Positions 35,525 through 44,637 of a stretch of 64,000 nucleotides of DNA are shown here, piece by piece. Origin of the DNA: Desertivirga xinjiangensis (GTDB lineage: Bacteria; Bacteroidota; Bacteroidia; Sphingobacteriales; Sphingobacteriaceae); NCBI RefSeq assembly GCF_024436435.1, contig NZ_JAFMZP010000003.1:248001-312000 (forward strand). Reading direction: 5' to 3'. Position 1 is the stretch's first letter, and the number at the start of each line of letters is the position of its first letter. The notes beneath the pieces were generated by a model. It saw only the letters and a program-made list of their open reading frames with translations, did no database searches and had not been told where the DNA came from. Made by a program: the position numbers and the translations under genes.

Positions 35525-36733
35525 ATGGCAAGACAAAAATTTCATGATACCGCAATTAAGCCTGAGCGGGCTGTTCTTGTGGGGGTAATAACTCCGGACG
35601 AAAGTGAGGAAAAGGAACGCGAGTATCTTGAAGAACTTGAGTTTCTAGTGGACACTGCCGGAGGTATTACTGAAAAAACGTTTACTCAAAAATTAAGCAG
35701 GGCTGACAGGGCAACCTTTGTGGGTACTGGAAAGCTTGAAGAAATAAGCGCTTATGTAAAATCTGAGGAGATTGACATCGTGGTATTTGACGATGAACTT
35801 TCACCGTCACAACTAAGGAATATAGAACGGGAGCTTCAGGTAAAAATTCTGGACAGAAGTAACCTGATTCTCGACATCTTTGCCCGGCGAGCTCAAACTG
35901 CACAGGCTAAAACCCAGGTTGAACTTGCCCAGCTGCAGTATCTTCTCCCCCGTTTAACTCGCCTTTGGACTCACCTCGAAAGACAGAAAGGAGGGATAGG
36001 AATGCGCGGTCCAGGGGAAAGTCAAATAGAAACTGACCGCCGTATTATCCAGGACAAAATTGCCCTGCTTAAAGAGAGGCTTAAAATTATCGATAAACAA
36101 AACGCTACTCAACGCAAAAACCGGGGACAGCTTGTGAGAACGGCGCTTGTTGGATATACCAATGTCGGGAAATCCACTATCATGAACATGATCTCTAAAT
36201 CAGACGTATTTGCGGAGAACAAGCTTTTTGCTACGCTGGATACTACTGTCAGGAAAGTGGTGGTAGAAAACTTGCCTTTCCTCCTTTCAGACACTGTTGG
36301 ATTTATACGTAAACTTCCGCATCACCTTGTTGAATGCTTTAAATCAACCCTGGATGAGGTTCGTGAAGCGGATATCCTGATCCATGTGGTCGATATTTCA
36401 CATCCAACCTTCGAAGACCATATCAAGACTGTTAACGACACCTTGAAAGATCTGGGCGCTATTGATAAGGAGGTGATTACTGTATTTAATAAGATCGATG
36501 CTTATAAGCCGGAGGGCGACCATGATGGCAGAACAGTAACACTCGAAGAGTTTAAGAACACCTGGATGAGTAAACACATAAGTCCTGCGGTATTCATTTC
36601 AGCACTTGAGAAAGATAATGTAGATGAGTTCAGGCAACTGCTGTACGATAAAGTAAAAGCGATACATCAAGAGCGTTACCCATATGATGCCTTGTTATAT
36701 CCGGACATTGAGGAATATCCGGATGAATCATAA
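35525..36733 (+). CDS. hflX: Ribosome-associated GTPase HflX
   Basis: Protein of 402 residues that splits stalled ribosomes. The N-terminal HflX domain holds FVGTGKLEEI and VFDDELSPSQLRNIER, and the hinge is GGIGMRGPGESQIETDRR. The G domain has G1 GYTNVGKST, G3 DTVGFI, G4 NKID and G5 SALEK. The C-terminal extension is short. Length is normal. It is the first gene of a possible unit with rbfA (27 bases downstream), and both proteins act on ribosomes. Confidence 0.96.
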   Translation: MARQKFHDTAIKPERAVLVGVITPDESEEKEREYLEELEFLVDTAGGITEKTFTQKLSRADRATFVGTGKLEEISAYVKSEEIDIVVFDDELSPSQLRNIERELQVKILDRSNLILDIFARRAQTAQAKTQVELAQLQYLLPRLTRLWTHLERQKGGIGMRGPGESQIETDRRIIQDKIALLKERLKIIDKQNATQRKNRGQLVRTALVGYTNVGKSTIMNMISKSDVFAENKLFATLDTTVRKVVVENLPFLLSDTVGFIRKLPHHLVECFKSTLDEVREADILIHVVDISHPTFEDHIKTVNDTLKDLGAIDKEVITVFNKIDAYKPEGDHDGRTVTLEEFKNTWMSKHISPAVFISALEKDNVDEFRQLLYDKVKAIHQERYPYDALLYPDIEEYPDES

Positions 36734-36760
36734 TACCTAAATATTTAAAAATTCTGTATC

Positions 36761-37138
36761 ATGGAATCAAAACGTCAGCAAAAATTCGCTGGAGTAATCC
36801 AAAAGGATCTTGCAGCTATCTTTCAGCGCGAAGGGATGCACTACTTGCCTAACACTTTGGTCACTATAACAAAAGTTAGGGTTACGCCAGATTTGGCGAT
36901 CGCTCGTATTTTTTTAAGTTTTTTCAACAACCAGAATACTACTCTGGCATTAAATACTATCAAATCTCACGCAAACGAGATAAGATATAAGTTAGGCAGC
37001 CGGATTAAAGACCAGGCCCGTATAGTACCTCAGCTCGAATTCTTTGTGGATGACACCAATGAATACGTAGAGCGAATGGACAAAATCTTTGATAAAATTA
37101 GTAAAGAACCGCGGCAACCTGAAACTGACGAGGATTAA
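36761..37138 (+). CDS. rbfA: Ribosome-binding factor A
   Basis: Protein of 125 residues with a KH-like fold that matures the 30S subunit and supports 16S rRNA 5'-end processing. It shows the family start SKRQQKFAGVIQKDLAAIFQ, LVTITKVRVTPDLAIARIF with central strands, the loop IRYKLGSRI, and the C-terminal VPQLEFFVDDTNEYVERMDKI. It lies 27 bases after hflX, a sensible pairing of ribosome genes. Its stop overlaps a TAAATTTG promoter-like box for the next gene. Confidence 0.92.
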   Translation: MESKRQQKFAGVIQKDLAAIFQREGMHYLPNTLVTITKVRVTPDLAIARIFLSFFNNQNTTLALNTIKSHANEIRYKLGSRIKDQARIVPQLEFFVDDTNEYVERMDKIFDKISKEPRQPETDED

Positions 37139-37143
37139 ATTTG
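37136..37143 (+). promoter_or_regulatory. Putative -7 box for the TonB-C protein gene
   Basis: TAAATTTG overlaps the rbfA stop codon and lies 33 bases upstream of the ATG at 37177. It may be chance overlap with a TAA-rich end. Confidence 0.3.
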
Positions 37144-37176
37144 CTTTTGCAGAGACTTAAGACTTAATATTTCGAT

Positions 37177-37851
37177 ATGCTTTTAAACTATCTAACCTTT
37201 ATTTTTAGTCTTTTCCTTAGCTACGTTAACCTACAGGATAGGCCGGCATTCAAAGGAGGGAAATCCAGGTTAGATAGTTTTATCGCCAACACGATCATTT
37301 ATCCTGAATATTCAAAATTCAACTGTTTGCAAGGGTCTGTGCTTATCAGTTTCCAGCTGGACCATACAGGCAGGATATTCAATTCAGGAGTAGAAAAAGG
37401 ATTTGGCCTTGATTTGGACGATGAAGCTTTAAGAGTTATCAGACTTACCTCAGGAAAGTGGATTGTCCCGGCAAGCTTTGATACTACACAATTTTTGTCA
37501 ATCCCCATTAATTTTTCATTGCGTGAATACGATTGTGAATCGCGCAGCAAAGAAGAAATTAAGGAAGCTATTAATGCATATAAAGCACGTGAAGAGCTCT
37601 CAAACGCCGTCATCAATTTTTACAGCCAGAAAGATACCTCAAAAACCCGGGAAGGGGAGCTGCGGATACTTGAACTTAAAGAACAACTAGGTTATAATGA
37701 TACCTTTATAGAGCGGGTAATACGTCAGGCAAACCAGAAATTAAAACAGGGAGACAAGGAAAGCGCATGTGAAGACTTCCTTTTCATCAGACGGATTGGA
37801 AGCGACAAGGCAGACAAGCTGCTGGCATTGCACTGTCAGATCAGAAAATGA
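37177..37851 (+). CDS. Exported protein with TonB C-terminal-like domain
   Basis: Protein of 224 residues. An N-terminal hydrophobic segment (residues 2-18) acts as signal or anchor. Residues about 22-117 match the TonB-C pattern: PAFKGGKSRLDSFIANTIIYPEY, GSVLISFQLDHTGRI, and LDDEALRVIRLTSGKW. The rest (about 125-224) is helical and charged, with KEEIKEAINAYKAREEL and LKQGDKESACEDFLFIRR, somewhat TPR-like. It lacks the proline-rich spacer of true TonB, so it probably does not energise receptors itself. Function unknown. Confidence 0.7.
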   Translation: MLLNYLTFIFSLFLSYVNLQDRPAFKGGKSRLDSFIANTIIYPEYSKFNCLQGSVLISFQLDHTGRIFNSGVEKGFGLDLDDEALRVIRLTSGKWIVPASFDTTQFLSIPINFSLREYDCESRSKEEIKEAINAYKAREELSNAVINFYSQKDTSKTREGELRILELKEQLGYNDTFIERVIRQANQKLKQGDKESACEDFLFIRRIGSDKADKLLALHCQIRK

Positions 37852-37893
37852 CAAGTTCCACAAGGAACATTTATATTTATAATAATTTTAACC

Positions 37894-38544
37894 GTGATTT
37901 TTCGCCTGCATCCCGACTCCTGTGAATTTCCACCCGCCGAACTTGCCGAAGAAGATGGACTGCTAGCAATTGAAGGAGATCTGTCAACCCAAAGATTATT
38001 AAGAGCGTATAGCCAGGGAATTTTCCCCTGGTACTCAGAAGACACTCCTATATTGTGGTACTCCCCACATGAACGGTTCGTTCTCTTCCCGGATGAAATA
38101 AAAATCAGCAAAAGTATGCGCCAGGTTATTAGATCCGGAAAATTTTCTGTTACCGAGGATAAAGCTTTTGAACGTGTAATTAAGGCTTGCGCAAGCGCTG
38201 CAAGAAAAAATCAGCCCGGCACCTGGATACTTGATGAGATACAGGAAGCATATATAAATCTTCATGAACTCGGACACGCTCATTCTATTGAGGTATGGTT
38301 TGACAATGAATTAGCAGGAGGCCTCTATGGGGTAAAACATAATAATGTGTTTTGCGGCGAAAGTATGTTCAGTACTATTAGCAACGCTTCAAAGACCGCT
38401 CTTGCCTGGCTTTGTTTAAACAAAGGATACCAGCTCATCGACTGCCAGGTGCATACTGAACATTTGGAAAGCATGGGAGCCCGGTTTATTTCAAGAGCGG
38501 AATATATGCAGCATCTTAATAAATTACCTGAATTGCTTTCTTGA
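37894..38544 (+). CDS. aat: Leucyl/phenylalanyl-tRNA-protein transferase
   Basis: Protein of 216 residues that adds Leu or Phe to proteins with N-terminal Lys or Arg, marking them for ClpAP. Motifs: FPPAELAEEDGLLAIEGDLS, LLRAYSQGIFPWYSEDTPILWYSPHERFVLF, GTWILDEIQEAYINLHELGHAHSIEVW, LAGGLYGVKHNNVFCGESMFS and the C-terminal LIDCQVHTEHLESMGARFISR. It starts with GTG at 37894, which gives the typical N-terminus (MIFRLHPD). It is convergent with the SNF2 helicase, with 11 bases between the stops. Confidence 0.95.
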   Translation: MIFRLHPDSCEFPPAELAEEDGLLAIEGDLSTQRLLRAYSQGIFPWYSEDTPILWYSPHERFVLFPDEIKISKSMRQVIRSGKFSVTEDKAFERVIKACASAARKNQPGTWILDEIQEAYINLHELGHAHSIEVWFDNELAGGLYGVKHNNVFCGESMFSTISNASKTALAWLCLNKGYQLIDCQVHTEHLESMGARFISRAEYMQHLNKLPELLS

Positions 38545-38555
38545 TTGCCTGCGAT

Positions 38556-41462
38556 CTAACCCAGTATTTCCCTTATATCTTCTGCTGTCAAAGATTTGAC
38601 GAAGCTCTCTTCGGTGGTTATTAAAGACTCTGCCACAGATCTTTTCCTGTTTTGCAATGCAAGGATTTTCTCCTCTACAGAATCTTTAGTGATAAACTTA
38701 TAAATAAACACATTTTTTGTCTGCCCGATGCGATGCGTACGGTCAACGGCCTGCTGTTCAACTGCAGGATTCCACCATGGATCAAGCAGGAACACATAAT
38801 CGGCTTCAGTAAGGTTCAAACCCACCCCTCCGGCCTTTAGGGAGATGAGAAAAATTTTAATGGTTTTTTCATTCTGAAACTCCTTCACTACATCGCCTCT
38901 ATTTTGGGTGGCTCCGTCTAAATACGAATACGCAATCCCTTCTTTGTCCAGATATGCCCTGTAAATTTCAAGTTGTTTAACAAACTGCGAGAAGATCAGC
39001 ACTTTGTGGTCTTCTGCTAACACATTTTTTAAAGTGTGGATTACGTTTTCGAACTTTCCGGATTCCCCTTCATAATCTCTGTCGATCATTTCCGGATGAT
39101 TTGCTATTTGGCGCAGCTTAGTCAGCCCCTGAAGCACTTGAACCTGTGACTTAACAAAAGTGCCGTCTTCCAGCGCTTTTAACAAATCATTTCTGTATTC
39201 AGATTTTACTTGTTCGTAATATTCTGCCTGCTCATCACTCATCTTGCAATAAAACAACTGTTCTGTTTTTGGCGGCAATTCAGTTGCTACCTGATCCTTA
39301 GTGCGCCGGAGGATAAAAGGTTTTATCAGTGCCTGCAGCTTTTTTGCCTTCTCTTCATCCTTCTTCTTTTCAATAGGAGTAACAAAGTCGTTCTGAAAAA
39401 AACTTTGACTTCCAAGTAGCCCAGGATTTATAAAAGACATCTGAGCCCACAGGTCATTCACTGTATTTTCCACCGGAGTTCCGCTCAATATCAGCTTGTA
39501 CCGCGACTTAAGCTGCTTTATTGCCTTATAGGCTTTAGATGAAGGATTTTTGATATTCTGACTTTCATCAAGGATAACATAATGAAAGTGTAACGTGTTC
39601 AACAAATCAATGTCTACACGGGTAATGCCATATGTGGTAAATACAACATCATACTGCATAAAACGATCTACATTCTTATTTCTTAAACTTCCTGTATGCA
39701 CATGAATGTTAAGGCAGGGGGCAAACTTGGCGGCTTCATTCAGCCAGTTATAGATCAAAGACGTAGGCATTATGATCAGGGAGGTGGATGGGGTCCTGTT
39801 TTCCTCGCATTCCTCCTTTATTTTTTGAAGCAATGCCAGGGTCTGCACCGTTTTCCCTAAACCCATATCATCAGCCAGGCATCCCCCAAAATTGTATTTC
39901 CTCAAAAAATGAAACCAGTTGTATCCTGCCTTCTGATACTCCCGAAGAGTTCCATTGAAATGTACAGGCGATAACTCATCATCGATTTCCTCAAAACTGG
40001 TCAACTTTTGAAGCTTTCTGTCTAATGTAATACTTGCAAGCTCACTGTTAGCAAAATCTGAAATAAGACCTATATGATGTTTTTTAAGTTTTAAGCATGA
40101 ATCGCCTTTTTCGGTGAAGCTTAAAAGACCCCCATATTGAGAAAACCATTTCTCAGGAATGACCGCAATTTCACCGGAAGGTAAGGTATACTCGCGAATA
40201 CGGTGCAAAATGTGATGTCTCAGATCTATAAATGGCACCTGGTATGGCCCAAAGTAAACAATGGCATTCAGATCAAACCAATCATTGTTCTCAACTATTT
40301 CGAGGTTAATCTTATTACTTCCGAACAAGAATCGCCTGTTACCATCGGGCTGTTCTATAGTAAATCCGAGCTCCACTAAGTGATCATGATTCTCATTCAG
40401 CCAATCTATTACCGTGAATGCAGCATCTTCATTCTCCATAAAGTCCTGATCGGGCTCCAAGCTGTTGAACAGTGATCCGGTAGTTTTAAGACCCAGACTT
40501 TTTAACTCGGCAAGTTTATTATTTTCCCAGTTCGATGATCGTCTGATCCGATGAAAAATATAATTATCACCTTGTTTTTCCATCCGCACAGATACCTTGT
40601 TTTCACTGCCTGCAGCAAAGATATAGTTGGCATATTTAAAATATAGCTGCAACTGCGATACCCCGGCAGGAACATAAATGACCTTTAGAATAGGAGATGC
40701 ATCAAACTTTTCTGTGTTAATTTCAAACCCCTCGGCGTAAACATGATGCTTTTCAATAAGCGGAGCAACAAACTTCTCGAAGTAGGTTTTTTCAGACGCT
40801 TTTGGAATCGAAATAAATCGCTTGTTTAAGAAAGGCTGCAGTTTTTTACCTTCAATATCTCCTTCAAAATGATATATTACATCATCGAGAAGAAGCCTGG
40901 CGGGTTGATTGCAGATGATTTGAGCATCACGGAACATAAACTCAATACGAATCCCTTGATATTTTATAGTTGGAAAGTAGCGCGTTTCCATCTCGTTCCT
41001 TCTGAAATGAAACAACACTGAGGCTGGCTCTGAAGCCATTGTGACTTTCTTTTCTACCGGCCATCCTTCCTTGCTCATCATGTAGACACCCTTATCTCGT
41101 AATAAGCCAAGTGCCTCAATCAACCGTTTTTCAATCTTTGGCCTGATTACCGAAAATAACTTGTCATCGAAAACTTTACTGAAATACTCGACCGGCCTGA
41201 TTGGCTTTTTGTAATAACGCTTGATAATACTACCCTGTTCTGTCTCTTCAAGAAGCTTTATCAGCCTGATATCCGTATCATCCAGCAAAAAATTAAACTC
41301 TTTCGCAGTGGTAGAAAATAACCTTTGATACGTTAATGAAAACCCACCGTCTGAATTTAACTGAACAATATGTGGCTCGATCAGATAACCCAGATAATCG
41401 TGCAGGCATAATGAATAAACTAATTTACAAGGCTTTGTACTGTCAACACGCAACATCGGCAA
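38556..41462 (-). CDS. SNF2-family DNA-dependent ATPase/helicase
   Basis: Protein of 968 residues. The C-terminal half is a complete SNF2 engine: motif I DDMGLGKTVQ, motif II LDESQNIKN, motif III LSGTPVENT, the second RecA lobe with VLIFSQFVKQLEIY, AGGVGLNLTEADYVF and motif VI DRTHRIGQ. The first 450 residues are a beta-rich region I do not recognise. They lack the CxC-type SWIM zinc motif usually found in bacterial Snf2 proteins. Such ATPases move along DNA and displace proteins or RNA polymerase. No methylase or nuclease is adjacent, so a defence role is not supported. A likely role is transcription-coupled DNA maintenance. Confidence 0.9.
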   Translation of the reverse strand: MPMLRVDSTKPCKLVYSLCLHDYLGYLIEPHIVQLNSDGGFSLTYQRLFSTTAKEFNFLLDDTDIRLIKLLEETEQGSIIKRYYKKPIRPVEYFSKVFDDKLFSVIRPKIEKRLIEALGLLRDKGVYMMSKEGWPVEKKVTMASEPASVLFHFRRNEMETRYFPTIKYQGIRIEFMFRDAQIICNQPARLLLDDVIYHFEGDIEGKKLQPFLNKRFISIPKASEKTYFEKFVAPLIEKHHVYAEGFEINTEKFDASPILKVIYVPAGVSQLQLYFKYANYIFAAGSENKVSVRMEKQGDNYIFHRIRRSSNWENNKLAELKSLGLKTTGSLFNSLEPDQDFMENEDAAFTVIDWLNENHDHLVELGFTIEQPDGNRRFLFGSNKINLEIVENNDWFDLNAIVYFGPYQVPFIDLRHHILHRIREYTLPSGEIAVIPEKWFSQYGGLLSFTEKGDSCLKLKKHHIGLISDFANSELASITLDRKLQKLTSFEEIDDELSPVHFNGTLREYQKAGYNWFHFLRKYNFGGCLADDMGLGKTVQTLALLQKIKEECEENRTPSTSLIIMPTSLIYNWLNEAAKFAPCLNIHVHTGSLRNKNVDRFMQYDVVFTTYGITRVDIDLLNTLHFHYVILDESQNIKNPSSKAYKAIKQLKSRYKLILSGTPVENTVNDLWAQMSFINPGLLGSQSFFQNDFVTPIEKKKDEEKAKKLQALIKPFILRRTKDQVATELPPKTEQLFYCKMSDEQAEYYEQVKSEYRNDLLKALEDGTFVKSQVQVLQGLTKLRQIANHPEMIDRDYEGESGKFENVIHTLKNVLAEDHKVLIFSQFVKQLEIYRAYLDKEGIAYSYLDGATQNRGDVVKEFQNEKTIKIFLISLKAGGVGLNLTEADYVFLLDPWWNPAVEQQAVDRTHRIGQTKNVFIYKFITKDSVEEKILALQNRKRSVAESLITTEESFVKSLTAEDIREILG

Positions 41463-41547
41463 ATGCTAAAAAATATCTTGGAATTTAGCATTCTAAAAAT
41501 GTTAAACATAAAGAGAATAATAAGAAAATCAAACTCTAAATTTTATT

Positions 41548-42432
41548 TTACAGATTATTACCTACCGGCTTCTCAATAAAATACTCTTTCTGATAGGTGA
41601 GAGGACTTTTTCCCGTAATAGACTTAAACCATTTATGGAAACTCGCAAAATTATTAAACCCGCTTTCAAAACATACCTGCTTAATGTTCAGGCGATTTTC
41701 AATCAGCAGCCGGCAGGCCTGACCGACCCTGACCTCATTTAAAAAGCTGGAATAAGTTTTCCGCGTTCGGGATTTAAAAAACCGGCAAAAAGAATGCGGA
41801 CTGATCTTAGCCACTGCGGCAATTTCTTCCAGAGAGATCTTCCGGGTGGAGTTCGCCAGCGAGTAGTTATAGATGTCATTCATTTTATCGTTCTCCTTCT
41901 CTTCAAAATTGTATTTGAAGCCAACCGAAGACAAAATTTCCACTTCATTCGACCTGGAGATCTCTAGCAGGGCCTGGATAAGGAAAACTATTCTTTCAGG
42001 CCCTTCCGAATGGAGCATGCCCTTGATATAGTTGGCTATCCTGTCTGTATTTCCTTCCGAAACTTTTATTCCTCGCCGCCCTTTTTCCAAAAGGGATTTT
42101 ATAACCTTATTTTCCGGTAAGCTCCAAAAAGCCTCCCCACAAAAGTTCTCATTAAAGTGAACAACCCTTATGTCGGCAGCAGCTTCCTTGTTAAAGTAGC
42201 ACTCATCAAAGCGCCAGTAATGAGGAAGGTTTGGCCCAACCAAAACTATATCTCCCGTTTTAAAACGCTTAATACTGTCACCTATAAATTGAGTTCCTTC
42301 CCCTTTCTCAAAATGAATCAACTCCACTTCCGGATGGTAATGCCATTTGCTATTTATATCCGGAAGAAGATCCTGACGCGCACTAAAGGAGTGAGTTGGA
42401 CCCGAAGCTACTTTAAGTAATTGTGGTTTCAT
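41548..42432 (-). CDS. AraC-family transcriptional regulator with cupin domain
   Basis: Protein of 294 residues. The N-terminal cupin (about 20-100) has SKWHYHPEVELIHFEKGEG and GDIVLVGPNLPHYWR, suggesting small-molecule sensing. The C-terminal pair of helix-turn-helix motifs (about 190-285) contains ISLEEIAAVAKISPHSFCRFFKSRTRKTYSSFLNEVRV and IKQVCFESGFNNFASFHKWFKSITGKSP. The target is unknown; it is not next to an enzyme operon. A short inverted repeat, CGTTCG-ttt-CGAACG, lies just upstream (42441-42455). Confidence 0.9.
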   Translation of the reverse strand: MKPQLLKVASGPTHSFSARQDLLPDINSKWHYHPEVELIHFEKGEGTQFIGDSIKRFKTGDIVLVGPNLPHYWRFDECYFNKEAAADIRVVHFNENFCGEAFWSLPENKVIKSLLEKGRRGIKVSEGNTDRIANYIKGMLHSEGPERIVFLIQALLEISRSNEVEILSSVGFKYNFEEKENDKMNDIYNYSLANSTRKISLEEIAAVAKISPHSFCRFFKSRTRKTYSSFLNEVRVGQACRLLIENRLNIKQVCFESGFNNFASFHKWFKSITGKSPLTYQKEYFIEKPVGNNL

Positions 42433-42500
42433 GGGGTTTGCGTTCGTTTCGAACGAGCGTACTACTCACACACAGCTCAAAATCGAATCAAGCCCTAAAT

Positions 42501-44069
42501 TTAAAGTTTATCCTTGGCTTTTGAATAAAGACTATCATTTTTACACTTAAGACCTTCGGTTGTCATTATCCACTCAGTACGCGTATCTGAGTCAGTATCA
42601 TCCAGCCCGCAATCATTTAAGTTATAGCCATGAAGGTGCGACCGCATTGTTCCATCTATAATCAGACGGGTATCAACTGGGATTTTAAGCGTTACATTTA
42701 CTTTTTGATCCCGGTAAAGAGCATTATCTGATAGGTATAGGTATTTGTCGAAGATAAGCGTGGAATCAGTTTGTAAGAACTGATACTGCGTTTTTTGAGC
42801 AGTCTTCAATGCCGATTCAAAGGTCTTTCCCTGAGCCTTAAACTCCTTAAATACCATAGATCCGGCTTCATCACTTTTTTCAATATGCAGGTCAAACTCA
42901 GTCAAGCGGTCGAAGTCATCGTGGTCATCAATCAGTATGTTACCATTGAAACCAGCGATATTTAGTTTCAAGCTATCTTCATGCGTTAGTAAGCGATTCG
43001 GATTTAACTTAAGATAGTACACCGGATAGCTTAGCAGGTCTGAACGTTGTTCAAACCGTGCCTCCTCTTTGAATTCAGATGCAATCTTAGATCCGTAATA
43101 TACTCCCATACCCAATCCGGTTAACCAAAGAACAAGCATGGCAAACGAGCCGGTTCTCGAAATCAGCTTGCGATTGAAGATCACCCTGACGGCAAACAAA
43201 ATTAATGCAATTAACGGTATCACCGACAACAGGAAGGCACTTATATAGACAGACGACCTGTATTCCGGATTAATTGCAATAAAAGGCAACACGTTCAATT
43301 CTTCATTATTCCAAAATCCTAAAAAGAATAATAAAGAACCGATCAAGCCAAGCAAGGCCATCCCACCGGCAAAGATGATCAGTGCACCGATCGCCTTTAT
43401 GCAGATTTTTATACCTTTTGTGATCAGTTCAAACAAGTTATTAACAAAATCGCCAATAGTATCAGCAGATTTCTGAAACCCCGGTTTATTGAAATTTCCT
43501 TTAAAAGCTTCGACTTCATCGTCAAAACTCTTCTTAAAGTTTTGCAAATTCAAAGGCTCACCTTTCATCGCCATTCTTTCCTGCCTTGTTTTTGCTTCAG
43601 GTATTACCAACCATAAAATCCCATATATTATCAACCCTGAACCCGATAAGAAGATCGATAAGATTGCAAGTATTCGTACCCACTTAACCTCTATGTCAAA
43701 ATAATGAGCCACACCAGAACATACACCCGCTATCGTCTTGTCATCCGGATCCCGGTATAACCTTTTTTCAGAGAAAATTGCAGAATCCTCCGGCTGACCA
43801 TCAATATCTTCAAAGTCATTTACGCTGCCCATTTGCGCTGTTATTTCAATAACATCCTGGATTACAATAACCTGCTTGCTCTGCGCAGCCAAACGCTCAG
43901 TGAACATCTCCGCAAGCCGGTTTTCAATATCTGTAATTATTTCATCACTGTCCGAAGAGTAAGCGAAATGCCGTTTTACCTCGGTCATGTAAGTTTTAAG
44001 GAGTTCATAGGCATCCTCTTCTATATGAAACACAATGCCATTGATATTTATAATTATCGTCTTATTCAT
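42501..44069 (-). CDS. PspC-domain membrane protein
   Basis: Protein of 522 residues. Residues 1-95 form a small domain common to Bacteroidota PspC proteins (NGIVFHIEEDAYELLKTYM, SDEIITDIENRLAEMF). The PspC domain follows (about 108-165): KRLYRDPDDKTIAGVCSGVAHYFDIEVKWVRIL with a membrane helix. Three more helices lie at about 225-255, 270-300 and 310-330. The C-terminal 180 residues are a beta-rich extracytoplasmic domain. PspC in E. coli is a membrane partner of the phage-shock response, and here the family seems to be used with a PadR regulator instead. It starts 17 bases after padR on the same transcript. Confidence 0.87.
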   Translation of the reverse strand: MNKTIIININGIVFHIEEDAYELLKTYMTEVKRHFAYSSDSDEIITDIENRLAEMFTERLAAQSKQVIVIQDVIEITAQMGSVNDFEDIDGQPEDSAIFSEKRLYRDPDDKTIAGVCSGVAHYFDIEVKWVRILAILSIFLSGSGLIIYGILWLVIPEAKTRQERMAMKGEPLNLQNFKKSFDDEVEAFKGNFNKPGFQKSADTIGDFVNNLFELITKGIKICIKAIGALIIFAGGMALLGLIGSLLFFLGFWNNEELNVLPFIAINPEYRSSVYISAFLLSVIPLIALILFAVRVIFNRKLISRTGSFAMLVLWLTGLGMGVYYGSKIASEFKEEARFEQRSDLLSYPVYYLKLNPNRLLTHEDSLKLNIAGFNGNILIDDHDDFDRLTEFDLHIEKSDEAGSMVFKEFKAQGKTFESALKTAQKTQYQFLQTDSTLIFDKYLYLSDNALYRDQKVNVTLKIPVDTRLIIDGTMRSHLHGYNLNDCGLDDTDSDTRTEWIMTTEGLKCKNDSLYSKAKDKL

Positions 44070-44086
44070 GATGTATAGATTAAAGG

Positions 44087-44428
44087 TTATTTGTCAGTTT
44101 CTCTTCCTTCCAGCGCTGTATTCACAGAATAAACCAGCTCTGTCCAGGTTGCGTCGAGTTGTTTAAGGACCTGCTTTCCCGAGTTAGTCAAAGTATAATA
44201 TTTTCGCGGTGGTCCGGAACTTGACTCTATCCAATTATAACTCAACAAACCATTGTTTTTCAGGCGTGTAAGCAGCGGATACAAAGTTCCTTCAACCACC
44301 AAAAGCTGGGCTTTTTTAAGTTCGTTAATAATGTCGGATGCGTAAATCTCTCCACGCGAAATAATCGAAAGAATACAATATTCAAGTATTCCCTTCCTCA
44401 TTTGAATCTGTGTATTTTCAACTATCAT
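44087..44428 (-). CDS. PadR-family transcriptional regulator
   Basis: Protein of 113 residues: a winged helix-turn-helix with RKGILEYCILSIISRGEIYASDII, the recognition segment LLVVEGTLYPLLTRLKNNGLLSYNW, the wing ESSSGPPRKYYTLT, and a short C-terminal dimer helix. PadR proteins are small repressors that usually control their own operon and an adjacent membrane protein. The PspC gene 17 bases downstream fits this pattern. Direct repeats in its upstream region may be its operator. Confidence 0.93.
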   Translation of the reverse strand: MIVENTQIQMRKGILEYCILSIISRGEIYASDIINELKKAQLLVVEGTLYPLLTRLKNNGLLSYNWIESSSGPPRKYYTLTNSGKQVLKQLDATWTELVYSVNTALEGRETDK

Positions 44429-44435
44429 AGCAATA

Positions 44436-44443
44436 CAAAGTTA
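44436..44443 (-). promoter_or_regulatory. Putative -7 box (TAnnTTTG) of the padR-pspC operon
   Basis: Minus-strand bases read TAACTTTG and end 7 bases before the padR ATG at 44428, giving a predicted mRNA start almost at the ATG. Confidence 0.42.
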
Positions 44444-44458
44444 TATGTTTTATTTAGT

Positions 44459-44486
44459 ACTATGTATAACAAACTACTATGTTATA
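44459..44486 (-). promoter_or_regulatory. Candidate PadR operator (direct repeats)
   Basis: Two related sites, ACTATGTATA (44459-44468) and ACTATGTTATA (44476-44486), start 17 bp apart just upstream of the padR -7 box. The PadR autoregulation role is inferred from family behaviour. Confidence 0.4.
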
Positions 44487-44581
44487 TATTTTTTATAAAT
44501 CCTTAATAATGGCTTGCAATTGCTGATTTATTTTTAAAATATGGCGGTTAAAGTCGGCGGTTTTTCAAAAATTTCACAAAT

Positions 44582-44589
44582 TAAATTTG
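44582..44589 (+). promoter_or_regulatory. Putative -7 box (TAnnTTTG) for the first SusC
   Basis: TAAATTTG, 48 bases upstream of the susC ATG at 44638, a leader length usual for susC genes. No -33 box is recognised. Confidence 0.35.
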
Positions 44590-44637
44590 ATATAGTTAAA
44601 TAAAGACAACATTTTTATAGCTTAATTAAAACTATAT

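Noticed and set aside
42441-42455. Inverted repeat CGTTCG-ttt-CGAACG upstream of the AraC gene
   Set aside because: Only 6 bp per arm and single copy. Too weak to call an operator.
38556-44428. The helicase, AraC, PspC and PadR block as a possible defence island
   Set aside because: No nuclease, methylase, toxin or integrase is present, and PadR-PspC and AraC are ordinary regulators with known family contexts.
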